A DNA stretch of 14,055 nt from the NCBI GenBank assembly GCA_007571185.1, contig RKRX01000044.1, positions 1-14,055 on the forward strand, written 5' to 3'. How positions within the stretch are numbered: the first letter of the stretch is position 1; every line of letters begins with the position of its first letter. Shown one piece after another: positions 1 to 8,069 of this stretch. The position numbers and the translations under genes were made by a program. The stretch is from Oceanicaulis sp. (GTDB lineage Bacteria; Pseudomonadota; Alphaproteobacteria; Caulobacterales; Maricaulaceae). The notes under the pieces are model-generated. The model was not told the DNA's origin and did not search any database. It worked only from the letters and a program-made list of their open reading frames with translations.

Positions 1-427
1 GCGCCACACTATCCACATTCAACAACGATCCGGTCAGCATCAGCCCCAGCGTGGAGGCATTCACCAACCAGTTGTCAGATTTCCAGGCATGCTCGGTCCA
101 GGCGCCCGATCCGATCTTCTCGGCGATCAGAGCATCGGCGGTTTTCGCATCGGGCACACGCAGCAAGGCTTCGGCCAGACACATCAACGCCAGGCCTTCC
201 TTATTGGTCAGACCGAACTCCTGAAGAAAGCTTTCCATGAGATCGCCGCCCTGGCGACTCGCGCGTGCACGCTTGACCAGGCCCACAGCTCCATCGCCCA
301 CCGCACGGCGCGCAGACGGACTTAACCCTACTGCCTTATCAAGCACACGCACCGCCCGGCGTTCATCCGCAAATTTCTCACGGTCCAACGCATCCCAATC
401 AATTTTGATATTCACCCAATCGCGCAT
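1..427 (-). CDS. putA: Bifunctional proline dehydrogenase / glutamate-semialdehyde dehydrogenase PutA, N-terminal fragment
   Basis: The minus strand from the ATG at 427 is open to the window edge, giving the first 142 residues of PutA. PutA oxidises proline to glutamate in two steps (FAD-dependent proline dehydrogenase, then NAD-dependent P5C dehydrogenase) at the inner membrane. The recognisable part is the PutA alpha-domain: the stretch LMCLAEALLRVPDAKTADAL followed by the INxKI/GxW region and the motif VNASTLGLMLTG near residues 122-136. No ribbon-helix-helix DNA-binding segment is evident at the N-terminus, so this is probably a non-regulatory PutA of the type common in alphaproteobacteria. 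The family is usually about 1000 residues or more, so most of the gene lies outside. The 275 bp upstream (428-702), shared with the divergent glycosyltransferase gene, contain no convincing gene or promoter that I can defend. Confidence 0.93.
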   Translation of the reverse strand, partial: MRDWVNIKIDWDALDREKFADERRAVRVLDKAVGLSPSARRAVGDGAVGLVKRARASRQGGDLMESFLQEFGLTNKEGLALMCLAEALLRVPDAKTADALIAEKIGSGAWTEHAWKSDNWLVNASTLGLMLTGSLLNVDSVA

Positions 428-702
428 GATTCAAAAAAACCTCTCGAACCCAGATCTACCGGCACACCCAGCCTTGTTAGTGTGGACAATGCTCAAGAGA
501 TAAGGAACGGGCAAGCCTGACAGGACAGGGCTGTAGCCGATTTGCACTGATACAAAATGGAATAAAAGAACTTCTCCGAAATCATATTGATCACCAATCC
601 AAGTCATCCGCGCGTGGGTAAAATCCTCCATTCTCACCCGCATGACCCTAATGGCGCCGACGAGCTTTCGACACAGACCGGAAACGCGCTAAACCTCCGC
701 TC

Positions 703-1815
703 ATGACACAGGCTCTGAATATCCCCGCCATGGAGGAAAGCGCCCCGCTGCGTATCATGCTCGTCACCGATGCATGGGAACCGCAAGTAAACGGCGTCGT
801 GCGCACCCTGTCACGCACCGTGGAGGAATGCCGCGCGATGGGACATGATGTGGAAGTCATCCACCCGGGTCTGGGTTTCAAAACCTTCCCCCTGCCCACT
901 TATCCCGAGATCAGGATCGCCGTTGGCGCCCGCACCAATCTGGAAGCCCGATTCAAAGCGTTCGAGCCCGAAGCGATCCACATCGCTACTGAAGGCTCGC
1001 TGGGCCAAGCCGCCCGTGCGATTTGCCTGAAGTGGAAACTGCCCTTCACGACCAGCTACCACACCAAGTTCCCTGAATATGTGAAAGCGCGCTTCCCCTT
1101 CATTCCAGTCTCGGCAGGTTATTGGTTTATGCGTCGCTTCCACAATTTGGGAAACCGGCTCATGGTCGCCACGCCGTCCATGCGCAACATGCTCGCTAAG
1201 CGAGGCTTCAACAATATCACCCCGTGGGCGCGCGGTGTGGATACCGAACTGTTTCATCCTGACAAGCGCCATATGGGCGGAAAAAGCATCTATGAGGGTC
1301 TGCAGGGACCAATCTTTGTCTATGTCGGACGGGTGGCCGTCGAGAAAAACATCGAATCTTTCCTCGATCTGGATTTACCGGGCGCCAGGGTTGTGGTTGG
1401 TTCCGGCCCGCAATTGGACGAGCTCAAGGCAAAGTATCCCGATGTGATGTTCTCTGGGAACAAATCCGGGGATGAACTAGCACGCCATTTCGCTGACGCC
1501 GATGTCATGGTCTTCCCCAGCTTCACCGATACTTTTGGTCTGGTAATCCTGGAATCCATGGCGACCGGCACACCGGTAGCCGCCTACATCGCCGACGGTC
1601 CCAAGGATATCATCCCCGGATCGAATGCAGGCTCGGTCAATGACGATCTCAGAACCGCCTGCCTGGAAGCACTTGAAATAAAACGTGAAAATTGCCGCAC
1701 CTATGCGGAAAAATACTCATGGCGATCCTGTGCAAGAGAGTTCGTGCAGAACCTGAAACCCCAACCGCGCCCCGAGCGCCGCCGGTTCTGGCGTCGTTTG
1801 CGCCGGAGGCGCTGA
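703..1815 (+). CDS. GT4-family glycosyltransferase, probable GDP-mannose-dependent alpha-mannosyltransferase type
   Basis: This 370-residue protein is a GT-B fold glycosyltransferase of family GT4. The N-terminal domain starts with the nucleotide-independent motif RIMLVTDAWEPQVNGVVRT (residues 17-35), then HIATEGSLG (93-101) and TTSYHTKFPEY (116-126), a signature of MgtA-like alpha-mannosyltransferases acting on lipid or polysaccharide acceptors. The C-terminal donor-binding domain has YVGRVAVEKN (R210, K215, the usual phosphate contacts) and FPSFTDTFGLVILE (271-284). Here the EX7E motif reads D276-X7-E284, with Asp in place of the first Glu. Length is normal. The C-terminus is very Arg-rich, which may help membrane association. 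ATG 703 is chosen as the first start; ATG 730 is an alternative, and neither has a strong Shine-Dalgarno. The acceptor cannot be deduced. The gene is monocistronic and convergent with the DUF4167 gene. Confidence 0.88.
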   Translation: MTQALNIPAMEESAPLRIMLVTDAWEPQVNGVVRTLSRTVEECRAMGHDVEVIHPGLGFKTFPLPTYPEIRIAVGARTNLEARFKAFEPEAIHIATEGSLGQAARAICLKWKLPFTTSYHTKFPEYVKARFPFIPVSAGYWFMRRFHNLGNRLMVATPSMRNMLAKRGFNNITPWARGVDTELFHPDKRHMGGKSIYEGLQGPIFVYVGRVAVEKNIESFLDLDLPGARVVVGSGPQLDELKAKYPDVMFSGNKSGDELARHFADADVMVFPSFTDTFGLVILESMATGTPVAAYIADGPKDIIPGSNAGSVNDDLRTACLEALEIKRENCRTYAEKYSWRSCAREFVQNLKPQPRPERRRFWRRLRRRR

Positions 1816-1948
1816 TTTCCTGATGAGAGGGGCTGGAGCGCGAATCTCCAAACCTTTTCCCAACGTTCAATCTGGAATAGATTAAGCGACCGATCAGGAT
1901 CGCCGTCGCCGCCAATCCGCTCTGATGACGCGGGCGTATCATCAGGCC

Positions 1949-1981
1949 CCCTTCCGAACGTTGTCGTCAACACCGGAAGGG
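1949..1981. terminator. Nested hairpin between convergent genes, possible bidirectional terminator
   Basis: CCCTTCCG at 1949-1956 pairs perfectly with CGGAAGGG at 1974-1981. Inside the loop GTTG (1960-1963) pairs with CAAC (1968-1971) around TCGT. It lies between the stop of the glycosyltransferase (1815) and the stop of the minus-strand DUF4167 gene (1996), where a shared terminator is expected. Neither side has a clear U-tract, so intrinsic termination is uncertain. Confidence 0.4.
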
Positions 1982-1995
1982 CGGGTGCAAGTGCG

Positions 1996-2460
1996 CTAGT
2001 GTGAACTATCCTCGGATTGATTCCCACGTCTAAACTTTCCCATCCGGGCGAAGTCCCCAGCCTGGGGCTCCACCATCTGCAGTGGATCCTCACCCCCCGC
2101 CGCCCCCTCTTTGCGACGCCGGTCGCGAGACCGGCGCGGGCGCGGTGGATCCTCACCGGAGGCGCTGCTACCAGGGCTCATGCGCCCTTCAATGACATCT
2201 CTCTCTTCGGTTTCCATCTCAAGCTCCTCACGCTTGAGCTGGTCGACCTGCAGGATGCGCAGATAGTGCTCAGCGTGCTGATAATAGTTTTCGGCCATCA
2301 CACGATCGCCGGAAGATGAAGAATCGCGCGCCAGCTGAATGTATTTGTCATAGATGTGGGAAGGGGCGCCACGCACCTTCACATTCGGCCCGTTACTCTC
2401 ATAAGAGGAACGATGACTAGGCGCTCCAGATTTACGGCCTCGTCCGCGTTGACGCTTCAT
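1996..2460 (-). CDS. DUF4167 domain-containing protein
   Basis: This small basic protein (154 residues from ATG 2460) carries the DUF4167 core YESNGPNVKVRG...YIQLARDSSSSGDRVMAENYYQHAEHY at about residues 20-68, preceded by an Arg/Gly-rich tail (KRQRGRGRK) and followed by a low-complexity charged C-terminus. The family is widespread in Alphaproteobacteria and is typically found next to prfA-prmC, as here. Its biochemical role is not established; the basic, disordered ends suggest RNA or ribosome contact, which is inference. A TTG two codons upstream (2466) is possible, but ATG 2460 starts the conserved basic tail and has AGGTCAGG about 10 nt ahead. It is the last gene of the prfA-prmC-DUF4167 series, separated from prmC by 179 nt, so it may have its own promoter. 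Confidence 0.92.
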   Translation of the reverse strand: MKRQRGRGRKSGAPSHRSSYESNGPNVKVRGAPSHIYDKYIQLARDSSSSGDRVMAENYYQHAEHYLRILQVDQLKREELEMETEERDVIEGRMSPGSSASGEDPPRPRRSRDRRRKEGAAGGEDPLQMVEPQAGDFARMGKFRRGNQSEDSSH

Positions 2461-2639
2461 ATTCAAAACCTGACCTCACTGATTTTTGATTGCGCGTGGC
2501 CGCCATGCAGCGCCTTGAAGGCGCGCCCATTCGATAGCATGTGAACCGATAAATCGGCCCGGACGATACCAAAACTGACCAGAGTCGTCTCTGCCCCGAT
2601 CATACCCCGCGCCGAACCTGGCTGCACCCTAGACAGGAT

Positions 2640-3530
2640 TCAAGGACAATTCCAGTGCTTTTCTGCACGGAGGGTTTGACCCTGATCGTATCGAATCCTC
2701 ACCACGCGATCACGTCCGGCCAGATCAGGCAGAATCTCAACCGATTCCACTCCCGTCGCCTCCACCAACGCCTGCACTGCAACACCCTGGTCATAACCGA
2801 TCTCAAACAGCGCCCAGCCGCCCGGTTTCAACAGCCGGCGCGCCTCACCAAGCAGATACGGATAGGAATCGAGCCCGTCAACTCCTCCATCAAGCGCCAG
2901 GCGCGGCTCATGATCACGCACTTCAGGCTCAAGCGTATCCACCACCGCGCTAGCGATATAGGGCGGATTGGACACTACAAGGTCAAAAGAGGCTTCAAGA
3001 CTGTCCGCCCAGCGCGTCCGCACCAGTTGCACTCGATCTTGAAAACCGCAACGGCGCACATTCTCCGCTGCAATCGCCAGGGCAGGCGCGCTGAGATCGG
3101 TCCCCACACCCTGCGCAGCCTGCAATTCGCTGAGTAAAGCGAGCATGATCGCGCCCGAACCGGTGGCGATGTCCAGCACCTTCAGAGGTGCATCGCGGTC
3201 CGAGACCACGGCCAGTGCGGCATCCACCAACACCTCGGTGTCCGAACGCGGGGCCAGCACATCAGAACTGACCTTCAACTCCAGCGTCCAGAAAGATTGC
3301 AGGCCCAAAATCTGGGACAGCGGTTCACGCCGGACCCGACGTTCAATATGGGCCCAAAACCGCGCCTGTTCTTCAACCGGAATAGTCGTCGTCATCTCCG
3401 TGATCAGACACACGGAGCCGAGTGCGCTGGCATCAGCCATCAAGCGCCATACATCCTTCTCAGGATCATCCACCCCCGCCGCAATCAATCGATCACAGGC
3501 CGCCCTGACCGCCTGAGCCCGAGTCATCAT
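2640..3530 (-). CDS. prmC: Peptide chain release factor N5-glutamine methyltransferase PrmC
   Basis: PrmC (HemK) methylates the glutamine of the GGQ motif of release factors RF1 and RF2 in the cytoplasm, using SAM. From ATG 3530 the product has 296 residues, normal for the family. An N-terminal helical release-factor-binding domain is followed by the linker APRSDTEVLV (the usual PRPxTE motif, with Ser for the second Pro), SAM motif I VLDIATGSGAI (about residues 118-128) and the catalytic NPPY at about 188-191. The start is taken as ATG 3530 (ATG 3527 directly follows). A TTG at 3536 is also in frame and would overlap the prfA stop. With ATG 3530 the gap to the prfA stop is 2 nt, so the two genes are coupled, which fits enzyme and substrate being co-expressed. 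Confidence 0.96.
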   Translation of the reverse strand: MMTRAQAVRAACDRLIAAGVDDPEKDVWRLMADASALGSVCLITEMTTTIPVEEQARFWAHIERRVRREPLSQILGLQSFWTLELKVSSDVLAPRSDTEVLVDAALAVVSDRDAPLKVLDIATGSGAIMLALLSELQAAQGVGTDLSAPALAIAAENVRRCGFQDRVQLVRTRWADSLEASFDLVVSNPPYIASAVVDTLEPEVRDHEPRLALDGGVDGLDSYPYLLGEARRLLKPGGWALFEIGYDQGVAVQALVEATGVESVEILPDLAGRDRVVRIRYDQGQTLRAEKHWNCP

Positions 3531-3532
3531 GA

Positions 3533-4606
3533 TCAAGCGTTTTCCATGGCGGCAAGCCCGGCGGCCTGATCTTCCGCCAGCAGTGCGTCAATCACCTCGT
3601 TCAGCGCATCCCCGGCCAGGATATCATCAAGTTTGTGCAGGGTTAGATTGATCCGGTGATCACTAACCCGCCCCTGGGGAAAGTTATAGGTGCGAATCCG
3701 TTCGGATCGGTCGCCAGAACCCACCTGCCCCTTACGTTCGGCGGCGCGTTCCTCCTCCTTCTCCTGACGTTCCTTCTCGTACAGACGCGCCTTGAGCACC
3801 TGCATAGCGATAGCCCGGTTCTGGTGCTGGGATTTTTCAGAGCTGACGACCATGATGCCGGTGGGAAGATGGGTCATACGCACTGCGGATTCGGTCTTGT
3901 TCACATGCTGACCGCCAGCGCCGGACGCTCTCATGGTGTCAATGCGGATATCCTCGTCCCGGATGTCGATCTCAACGTTCTCGGGCTCAGGCAACACCGC
4001 CACCGTCGCCGCAGAAGTATGTATTCGTCCGCCGGATTCGGTGACAGGCACGCGTTGAACCCGGTGCACCCCAGATTCAAATTTCATATTGCCGAACACG
4101 CCTTTGCCAGTGACAGACGCGACGATTTCCCTGAACCCGCCCGATTCGATCCGATTAGCCTCGATCACATCAACTTTCCAGCCCTGCAGGGAGGCATAAC
4201 GCTTGTACATGCGGAAAAGATCACCAGCGAAGAGCGCCGCTTCAACCCCACCTGTGCCGGCGCGAATTTCCAGCATAATGGGCGCATCGTCATCGCGGTC
4301 TTTCGGGACCAGCAGGCGCTGTAGCTCCCGTTCGAGATCAGGTAGCGCTGCTCTTAGGTGCAGACGCTCCTGCTCAGCCAGCTCGACCATGTCTCTATCG
4401 AAGCCATCAGTGATAATCGCTTCGGCTTGCCTGAGATTCTCGCGCACCGCCTTTAACTCACGCGCCTTCTCCGCTACAGGTTTAAGCTCGGCGTGCTCCC
4501 TGGAAAGCGATACAATCTCGCCAACGTCTGCGGCGGCCCCCAAACGCGCTTCAACCTGGTCGAATCGGTCAATAACCCGGTCCAGCTTTGCATCGTGAAT
4601 ACTCAT
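3533..4606 (-). CDS. prfA: Peptide chain release factor 1
   Basis: RF1 reads UAA and UAG stop codons and triggers peptide release on the ribosome. The 357-residue product is full length. It contains the PVT tripeptide (187-189) that gives RF1-type stop-codon specificity, and the universally conserved GGQ (231-233, in [14 protein letters not shown]) that enters the peptidyl-transferase centre. The gene starts at ATG 4606 with the expected N-terminal coiled-coil domain, and is followed immediately by prmC, which methylates this GGQ. In many alphaproteobacteria ptsP and lysC lie just upstream of prfA. Here the upstream side is gene-free and then foreign-looking, suggesting a rearrangement or insertion point. 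Confidence 0.98.
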   Translation of the reverse strand: MSIHDAKLDRVIDRFDQVEARLGAAADVGEIVSLSREHAELKPVAEKARELKAVRENLRQAEAIITDGFDRDMVELAEQERLHLRAALPDLERELQRLLVPKDRDDDAPIMLEIRAGTGGVEAALFAGDLFRMYKRYASLQGWKVDVIEANRIESGGFREIVASVTGKGVFGNMKFESGVHRVQRVPVTESGGRIHTSAATVAVLPEPENVEIDIRDEDIRIDTMRASGAGGQHVNKTESAVRMTHLPTGIMVVSSEKSQHQNRAIAMQVLKARLYEKERQEKEEERAAERKGQVGSGDRSERIRTYNFPQGRVSDHRINLTLHKLDDILAGDALNEVIDALLAEDQAAGLAAMENA

Positions 4607-5084
4607 GAAGCTTCAGTTGCGCTCAGGCGCATCGTTTGGGAAGAAGTTCGGGTTGAAGTCTCGGGGATATCGTGTTTGAAAAATTATCCTCTTGGCTTCT
4701 GTGCGGCTATGTGATTTTGTGCTGGAGATTGCGACGTGCCTCTGGTCAATCGTATCCTAGCAACCTCAAGATATCCGGTTACAGTATCGAACCTGAGCCA
4801 CAACTTCCGTTGCCTGATTTTCCACAAACGCCGACAGATCGCAGTCTGAACGTGTCCAAAACCGGAAAATCCACTCGCTGAGATCAAAACAGGATCAAAT
4901 GGACACTTCTAAAAACTCAACACCTAAGCTCAATGCTCATCCATTTCGAGGGGCAGAAGCCAGAAGAATAAAGACTTAGCAGTGATCCCACATTAACCGC
5001 CCACCCATCCGAATTAGAGGTGTCCAAATATGGCATGAGTGCTTCTCCACAATCTTATTTCGCGTGGAACAGACATCAGACAGG
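4607..5084. other. Gene-free stretch between prfA and the accessory region
   Basis: About 480 bp without a recognisable gene. A 67-codon minus-strand frame (4684-4887) and a 69-codon plus-strand frame (4672-4881) overlap each other, and neither resembles a known family or has a good ribosome binding site. The prfA promoter is expected at the left end, but I see no confident -35/-10 pair. The motif GTGTCCAAA occurs at about 4852 and 5020 on the plus strand and TGGACAC at about 4899, which may be coincidence. Base composition falls towards the AT-rich gene on the right, so a boundary of acquired DNA probably lies here. Confidence 0.5.
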
Positions 5085-6728
5085 TTAACTATCTGGTTTC
5101 TTCATAAACATAAACTGATTAAAAGTGCATCCATCTTTTCTAACATCTTTTTCAGCAGTGCAGCATACAGGATCCCAACCGAATTCCTTCATACCGCTTT
5201 TTAATGATTCTGTTTGGTAGACATTTTGTTTAAGTGCTTCTATGGTAATATTTCCAACTTTTAAAACTAGCGATCGCTTCATTGTGTTAGAGAAACATGA
5301 CGATTCATCAGGAACAGGTTTAGATTTTTTTGATTTCCAAATATCATTAATTATTTCAGCGGGTTTTTTACGTGTCATACCATCTACTTTATCATGTGTT
5401 ATAATATTGCTTAAGATTGGTAACAAAAGATCCTTAATTGACTCTGCATAATAACTGGACTCGGAAGAATCCTTATTGACGTTTAACCATTGACCCGTAT
5501 AGTGGCTGACAGCAATAACTAATAAATCACCAGGAATCGATATCTTATTTAGTGATTTTAAAAAATCTTCCTCATTAATATTCCCAAATGTTCCACCGGT
5601 CATCATAAACAGTGTTCTAGATTCATCCGAATTTTTTATTTTAGTTTGAGCATCTTCAAGATGAAAAAAGTTTGCTCTAATATATCTTTCTTCCACATGA
5701 GATAAAGAAAAACCCGGACCCTTTCCTGTAATGGATTTTTTCTGCTTAGTGACATTAGATCGTGCATTTTCGATCATGAAGGGACTCATATCGAGCACTA
5801 TGTAATCTATCTTTTTACTTTGGTCCTTGCTTATAGTGCGTAATGCTTCAAGCATAACTTCATCTTTCGCCCTAGCACCTCCACCGCCCAACATCACAAC
5901 ATTTTCTATTAATTCGGGATTAGTTATAGCGTCCTTGAAATCTTTTTCGTGGACAAGTGCTTTTAGACTGTTGTGGCAAGCTTGGTACGTAGCGTACCCG
6001 GAGTCTTCAGTAATTTCCTCCCACTGAACTGCACATTCTGGATTCATCCACAAATGACGTTGATCGATTTTCTTTTCCTCCATAATATTTTTAACAACCG
6101 CTTTTTCAATACCTGTTGGCTCAGAACCTTCTGGCTCAGAGAACCAGACTTCAAATCCATGCTTTTTTCTTTCCGATAATCGCTGTTCTTTAGCACAAAA
6201 ACAGGCAAATTTCGATGAACGGACAAATTCCAATACTGGTTCTGAAGTCTCATCTTGACATGAACGCTTATGTAGAGATGCAACCCTTTCTATGAGAGAT
6301 TTTTTAAAACCTGTTTCTATCTTGATTTGTTTACATATTTTTTCACCAACAGTTTCAAAGTTACGTTTAATTACGTCAATCAGCTTTTCTTGTTGCTCAT
6401 TATTCAAACAGCAGGCAAACTTTGCACAATCCCATTTGTAAATATCTTTATCATCGAATTCTTTATTCTTTTCTTTAAATTCGGAGTGGTATTTATCAAT
6501 CATAGGTTTGAAAAATTCACGAATTTTATCTTCCTTGACTTCTATTTTTCCATTATCTGATTTTTTACTAATCTTTTTTCGACCGAATAACCACGGGCTC
6601 ATACTTTCATTTTTACCATCTTGAATTTTTTTAATCATCTTTGTCTCTGTCTTAACTCCCTCAATCGCGCACATTAAAAACCACTTCTTTAGGAAATCAG
6701 CAACAGTAGTCATCTCAGCAGTAGTCAT
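5085..6728 (-). CDS. EgtD-like (Methyltransf_33 / DUF2260 type) SAM-dependent methyltransferase with long N-terminal extension
   Basis: This 547-residue protein has a class I methyltransferase core in its second half. The SAM glycine-rich loop is VVMLGGGGARAKDE (277-290), the ribose-binding acidic strand is YIVLDMSPFMIENA (309-322), and the segment MMTGGTFGNINEEDFL (375-390) followed by ISIPGDLLVIAV matches the LGSTxGN...FL...PGD pattern of histidine-specific/EgtD-type methyltransferases. Residues 1-265 are rich in Lys, Glu and Cys, lack a recognisable domain and have no signal peptide or membrane helix. The C-terminus is also Cys-containing (C522, C523, C534). AAGGAG (6742-6737) lies 8 nt before ATG 6728 and decides the start over ATG 6713. 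Codon use is very AT-rich (AAA, TTT, ATA), unlike prfA or the PBP operon, which points to recent acquisition. Substrate unknown; a small amine or peptide is as likely as histidine. It stands alone, with IS elements upstream. Confidence 0.72.
   Translation of the reverse strand: MTTAEMTTVADFLKKWFLMCAIEGVKTETKMIKKIQDGKNESMSPWLFGRKKISKKSDNGKIEVKEDKIREFFKPMIDKYHSEFKEKNKEFDDKDIYKWDCAKFACCLNNEQQEKLIDVIKRNFETVGEKICKQIKIETGFKKSLIERVASLHKRSCQDETSEPVLEFVRSSKFACFCAKEQRLSERKKHGFEVWFSEPEGSEPTGIEKAVVKNIMEEKKIDQRHLWMNPECAVQWEEITEDSGYATYQACHNSLKALVHEKDFKDAITNPELIENVVMLGGGGARAKDEVMLEALRTISKDQSKKIDYIVLDMSPFMIENARSNVTKQKKSITGKGPGFSLSHVEERYIRANFFHLEDAQTKIKNSDESRTLFMMTGGTFGNINEEDFLKSLNKISIPGDLLVIAVSHYTGQWLNVNKDSSESSYYAESIKDLLLPILSNIITHDKVDGMTRKKPAEIINDIWKSKKSKPVPDESSCFSNTMKRSLVLKVGNITIEALKQNVYQTESLKSGMKEFGWDPVCCTAEKDVRKDGCTFNQFMFMKKPDS
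6699..6728 (-). repeat. Tandem 15-nt duplication carrying two in-frame start codons
   Basis: On the minus strand ATGACTACTGCTGAG (6728-6714) is followed directly by ATGACTACTGTTGCT (6713-6699). They match at 12 of 15 positions, the first ten being identical. The copy lies at the start of the methyltransferase gene and doubles its first codons (MTTAE, MTTVA). Only the first ATG has a well-spaced AAGGAG. Confidence 0.7.
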
Positions 6729-6835
6729 CGTACTTGCTCCTTAGCATGCGACTCCGTCACAGCGAGATACAAAAAAACTTCTCACTTTCGGCAACGGAAA
6801 TGTTTGATGGAGACAGGCTCCGGGTTACAGGAAGG

Positions 6836-6865
6836 ACTGTACCGCGATTCGTACACCACGGTCAA
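6836..6865 (-). promoter_or_regulatory. Possible sigma70-type promoter of the methyltransferase gene
   Basis: On the minus strand TTGACC (6865-6860, 5 of 6 matches to the -35 consensus) is followed after 18 nt by TACAGT (6841-6836, 4 of 6 to the -10). It would leave a leader of roughly 100 nt before ATG 6728. The IS4 target duplication starts 2 bp beyond the -35, so the insertion has replaced any upstream activator sites. The match is modest and could be chance. Confidence 0.25.
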
Positions 6866-6867
6866 AT

Positions 6868-6892
6868 CAGAAAACCCCTTACCACCCTTCAA
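6868..6892 (+). repeat. Left end of IS4-family element: target duplication plus inverted repeat
   Basis: CAGAAAACCC (6868-6877) is the left copy of a 10-bp target site duplication. It is followed directly by the left inverted repeat CTTACCACCCTTCAA (6878-6892), which contains the transposase stop codon. Confidence 0.9.
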
Positions 6893-8055
6893 TGGATCCA
6901 GACCTTCCAGAGTTTAGGGATTTTGGCATAGCCAGCGAGACATCTTCGGATGATGCGGAGCCCGGCTTTGAAGAGCGAGCATGGGGATCTTCGGGCTTTT
7001 CGGCCCCCCTTTTTTCGCCGCGCTCTTGGACCCTTCCCGTTGAGACCGCCCATACATGGCGATGGCCAGCACCAGGACAAGACGCGCCAATCGGTCAGGC
7101 TTTTTGATCTGACTTTGGGTGATGGAAAAACCCCGGGTCTTGAAATCGGAGAACAGGGCCTCAATACCCCAGCGCATGCCATACTCGAGAACGGTGTATT
7201 CAAGATGGGGCCCTCGTCCATGGCAATGATCCACGGTTCCTTATACCCTTTTTCATGGATCACGCCGATATTGGTGATGATGCCCGTCTCATAAAGTTCC
7301 GCATCCACAAGGCCTTCGGGGGCCAGTTTGATAATCTCCCCCGCTGGCGAGTTCACCGCCTTGAGGGTGCACTGTGAGATTGCCCGTGTACCGCGCAGAC
7401 GGTAGCCCCAACCCGCTTGCTGACACCCTTCGATCAGGCGGGCTGTGCCATAAACCTGTCGCCTGCCAGCGCCACACGCGCACCCTCAGGCAGCCATGGG
7501 CGAAAGGCTCGAGGGGCAGATCGCGCCCTGCACGCCAGCCCATTGACCCTTGGGTCTGTCGCACACGCCAAGCGAGGGGAAGGGCGTGCTTGCGCGTGCG
7601 CACCGACACCATCAAAATCTCATGACCCTCATTGCGCCTGCTTTGATCAAGGGCCAGCACAAGGGTTTGTCCTCCCTCACGCTGGCGGCGGAAAATCTCA
7701 CTGGCACAGGCCTGCATGACCTGATCAGGATCGATAGGGTCATGACCCAAAACCCGTGAAATGTACTGATAGCGGTGGTCCACCGAGCCAATATCACGAG
7801 GCAAGACCGCTGCATTCTCCATCAGATTGACGCTGCGTGTGCTCAAGATCATGCTCGCGAACAGCGACAAACCCTCCCGGCGTGACGTATGATACCTTGG
7901 CAGGCGGTCGTGAAAATCGGCTTCGATCCTTGAATGAAGCTGAGAAAAACTCTTGTTCATCGCCATGTTAGCCTCCCAAATTGGCAGTGGAGGCCCCTTG
8001 AATCACACACATCACCCCAACGTCAAATTACACATGGATTTTGAAGAGTGGTAAG
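6878..8055 (-). mobile_element. IS4-family insertion sequence, complete in outline (1178 bp)
   Basis: The element is bounded by 15-bp inverted repeats, CTTACCACCCTTCAA at 6878-6892 and TTGAAGAGTGGTAAG at 8041-8055 (14 of 15 complementary), and flanked by an identical 10-bp duplication CAGAAAACCC at 6868-6877 and 8056-8065. Length, duplication size and the transposase YREK signature all fit the IS4 family. One transposase reading frame on the minus strand fills it, interrupted by several frameshifts. Perfect flanking duplications indicate a recent insertion. Removing it rejoins sequence upstream of the methyltransferase gene to the presumed end of the IS256-type remnant. Confidence 0.92.
6889..7966 (-). 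pseudogene. IS4-family transposase, frameshifted
   Basis: Start ATG 7966 has an excellent GGGAGG 5 nt upstream. The first frame gives the IS4 N-terminus and the first catalytic Asp in LVLALDQSRRN, then runs on to 'QTQGSMGW'. The expected continuation WLPEGARVALAGDRF appears in a second frame (about 7500-7455), and YGTARLIEGCQQAGWGYRLRG through EPWIIAMDEG in a third (about 7455-7210). The first frame then returns with LEYTVLEYGMRWGIEALFSDF (Y-2-R-3-E-6-K, the YREK motif, so the catalytic Glu is present). The natural C-terminus SLFKAGLRIIRR...WIH ends at the stop 6891-6889 in yet another frame. The first three shifts all fit one missing base: near 7498-7505, at the AAA 7452-7454, and at the GGGG 7207-7210. 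Further shifts lie around 7050 and 7000-7016. As written no active transposase can be made, except by correction of errors. Confidence 0.88.
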
Positions 8056-8065
8056 CAGAAAACCC
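8041..8065 (-). repeat. Right end of IS4-family element: inverted repeat plus target duplication
   Basis: The right inverted repeat TTGAAGAGTGGTAAG (8041-8055) is followed directly by CAGAAAACCC (8056-8065), the second copy of the 10-bp target duplication. Confidence 0.9.
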
Positions 8066-8069
8066 ACTT

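Noticed and set aside
431..643. 70-codon minus-strand frame upstream of putA
   Set aside because: It resembles no family, lacks a good ribosome binding site and lies in the putA/glycosyltransferase intergenic region, which should hold promoters.
811..1272. 153-codon minus-strand frame opposite the glycosyltransferase
   Set aside because: It is an antisense shadow of a clear GT4 gene with strong motifs.
3656..4324. 222-codon plus-strand frame opposite prfA
   Set aside because: prfA with GGQ and PVT motifs is unquestionable; the opposite frame is a GC-codon artefact.
4672..4887. Overlapping frames of 69 (plus) and 67 (minus) codons upstream of prfA
   Set aside because: Neither has a family match, ribosome binding site or coding character, and they overlap each other.
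7374..7759. Several plus-strand frames inside the IS4-family element
   Set aside because: They lie antisense to the transposase and have no recognisable content.
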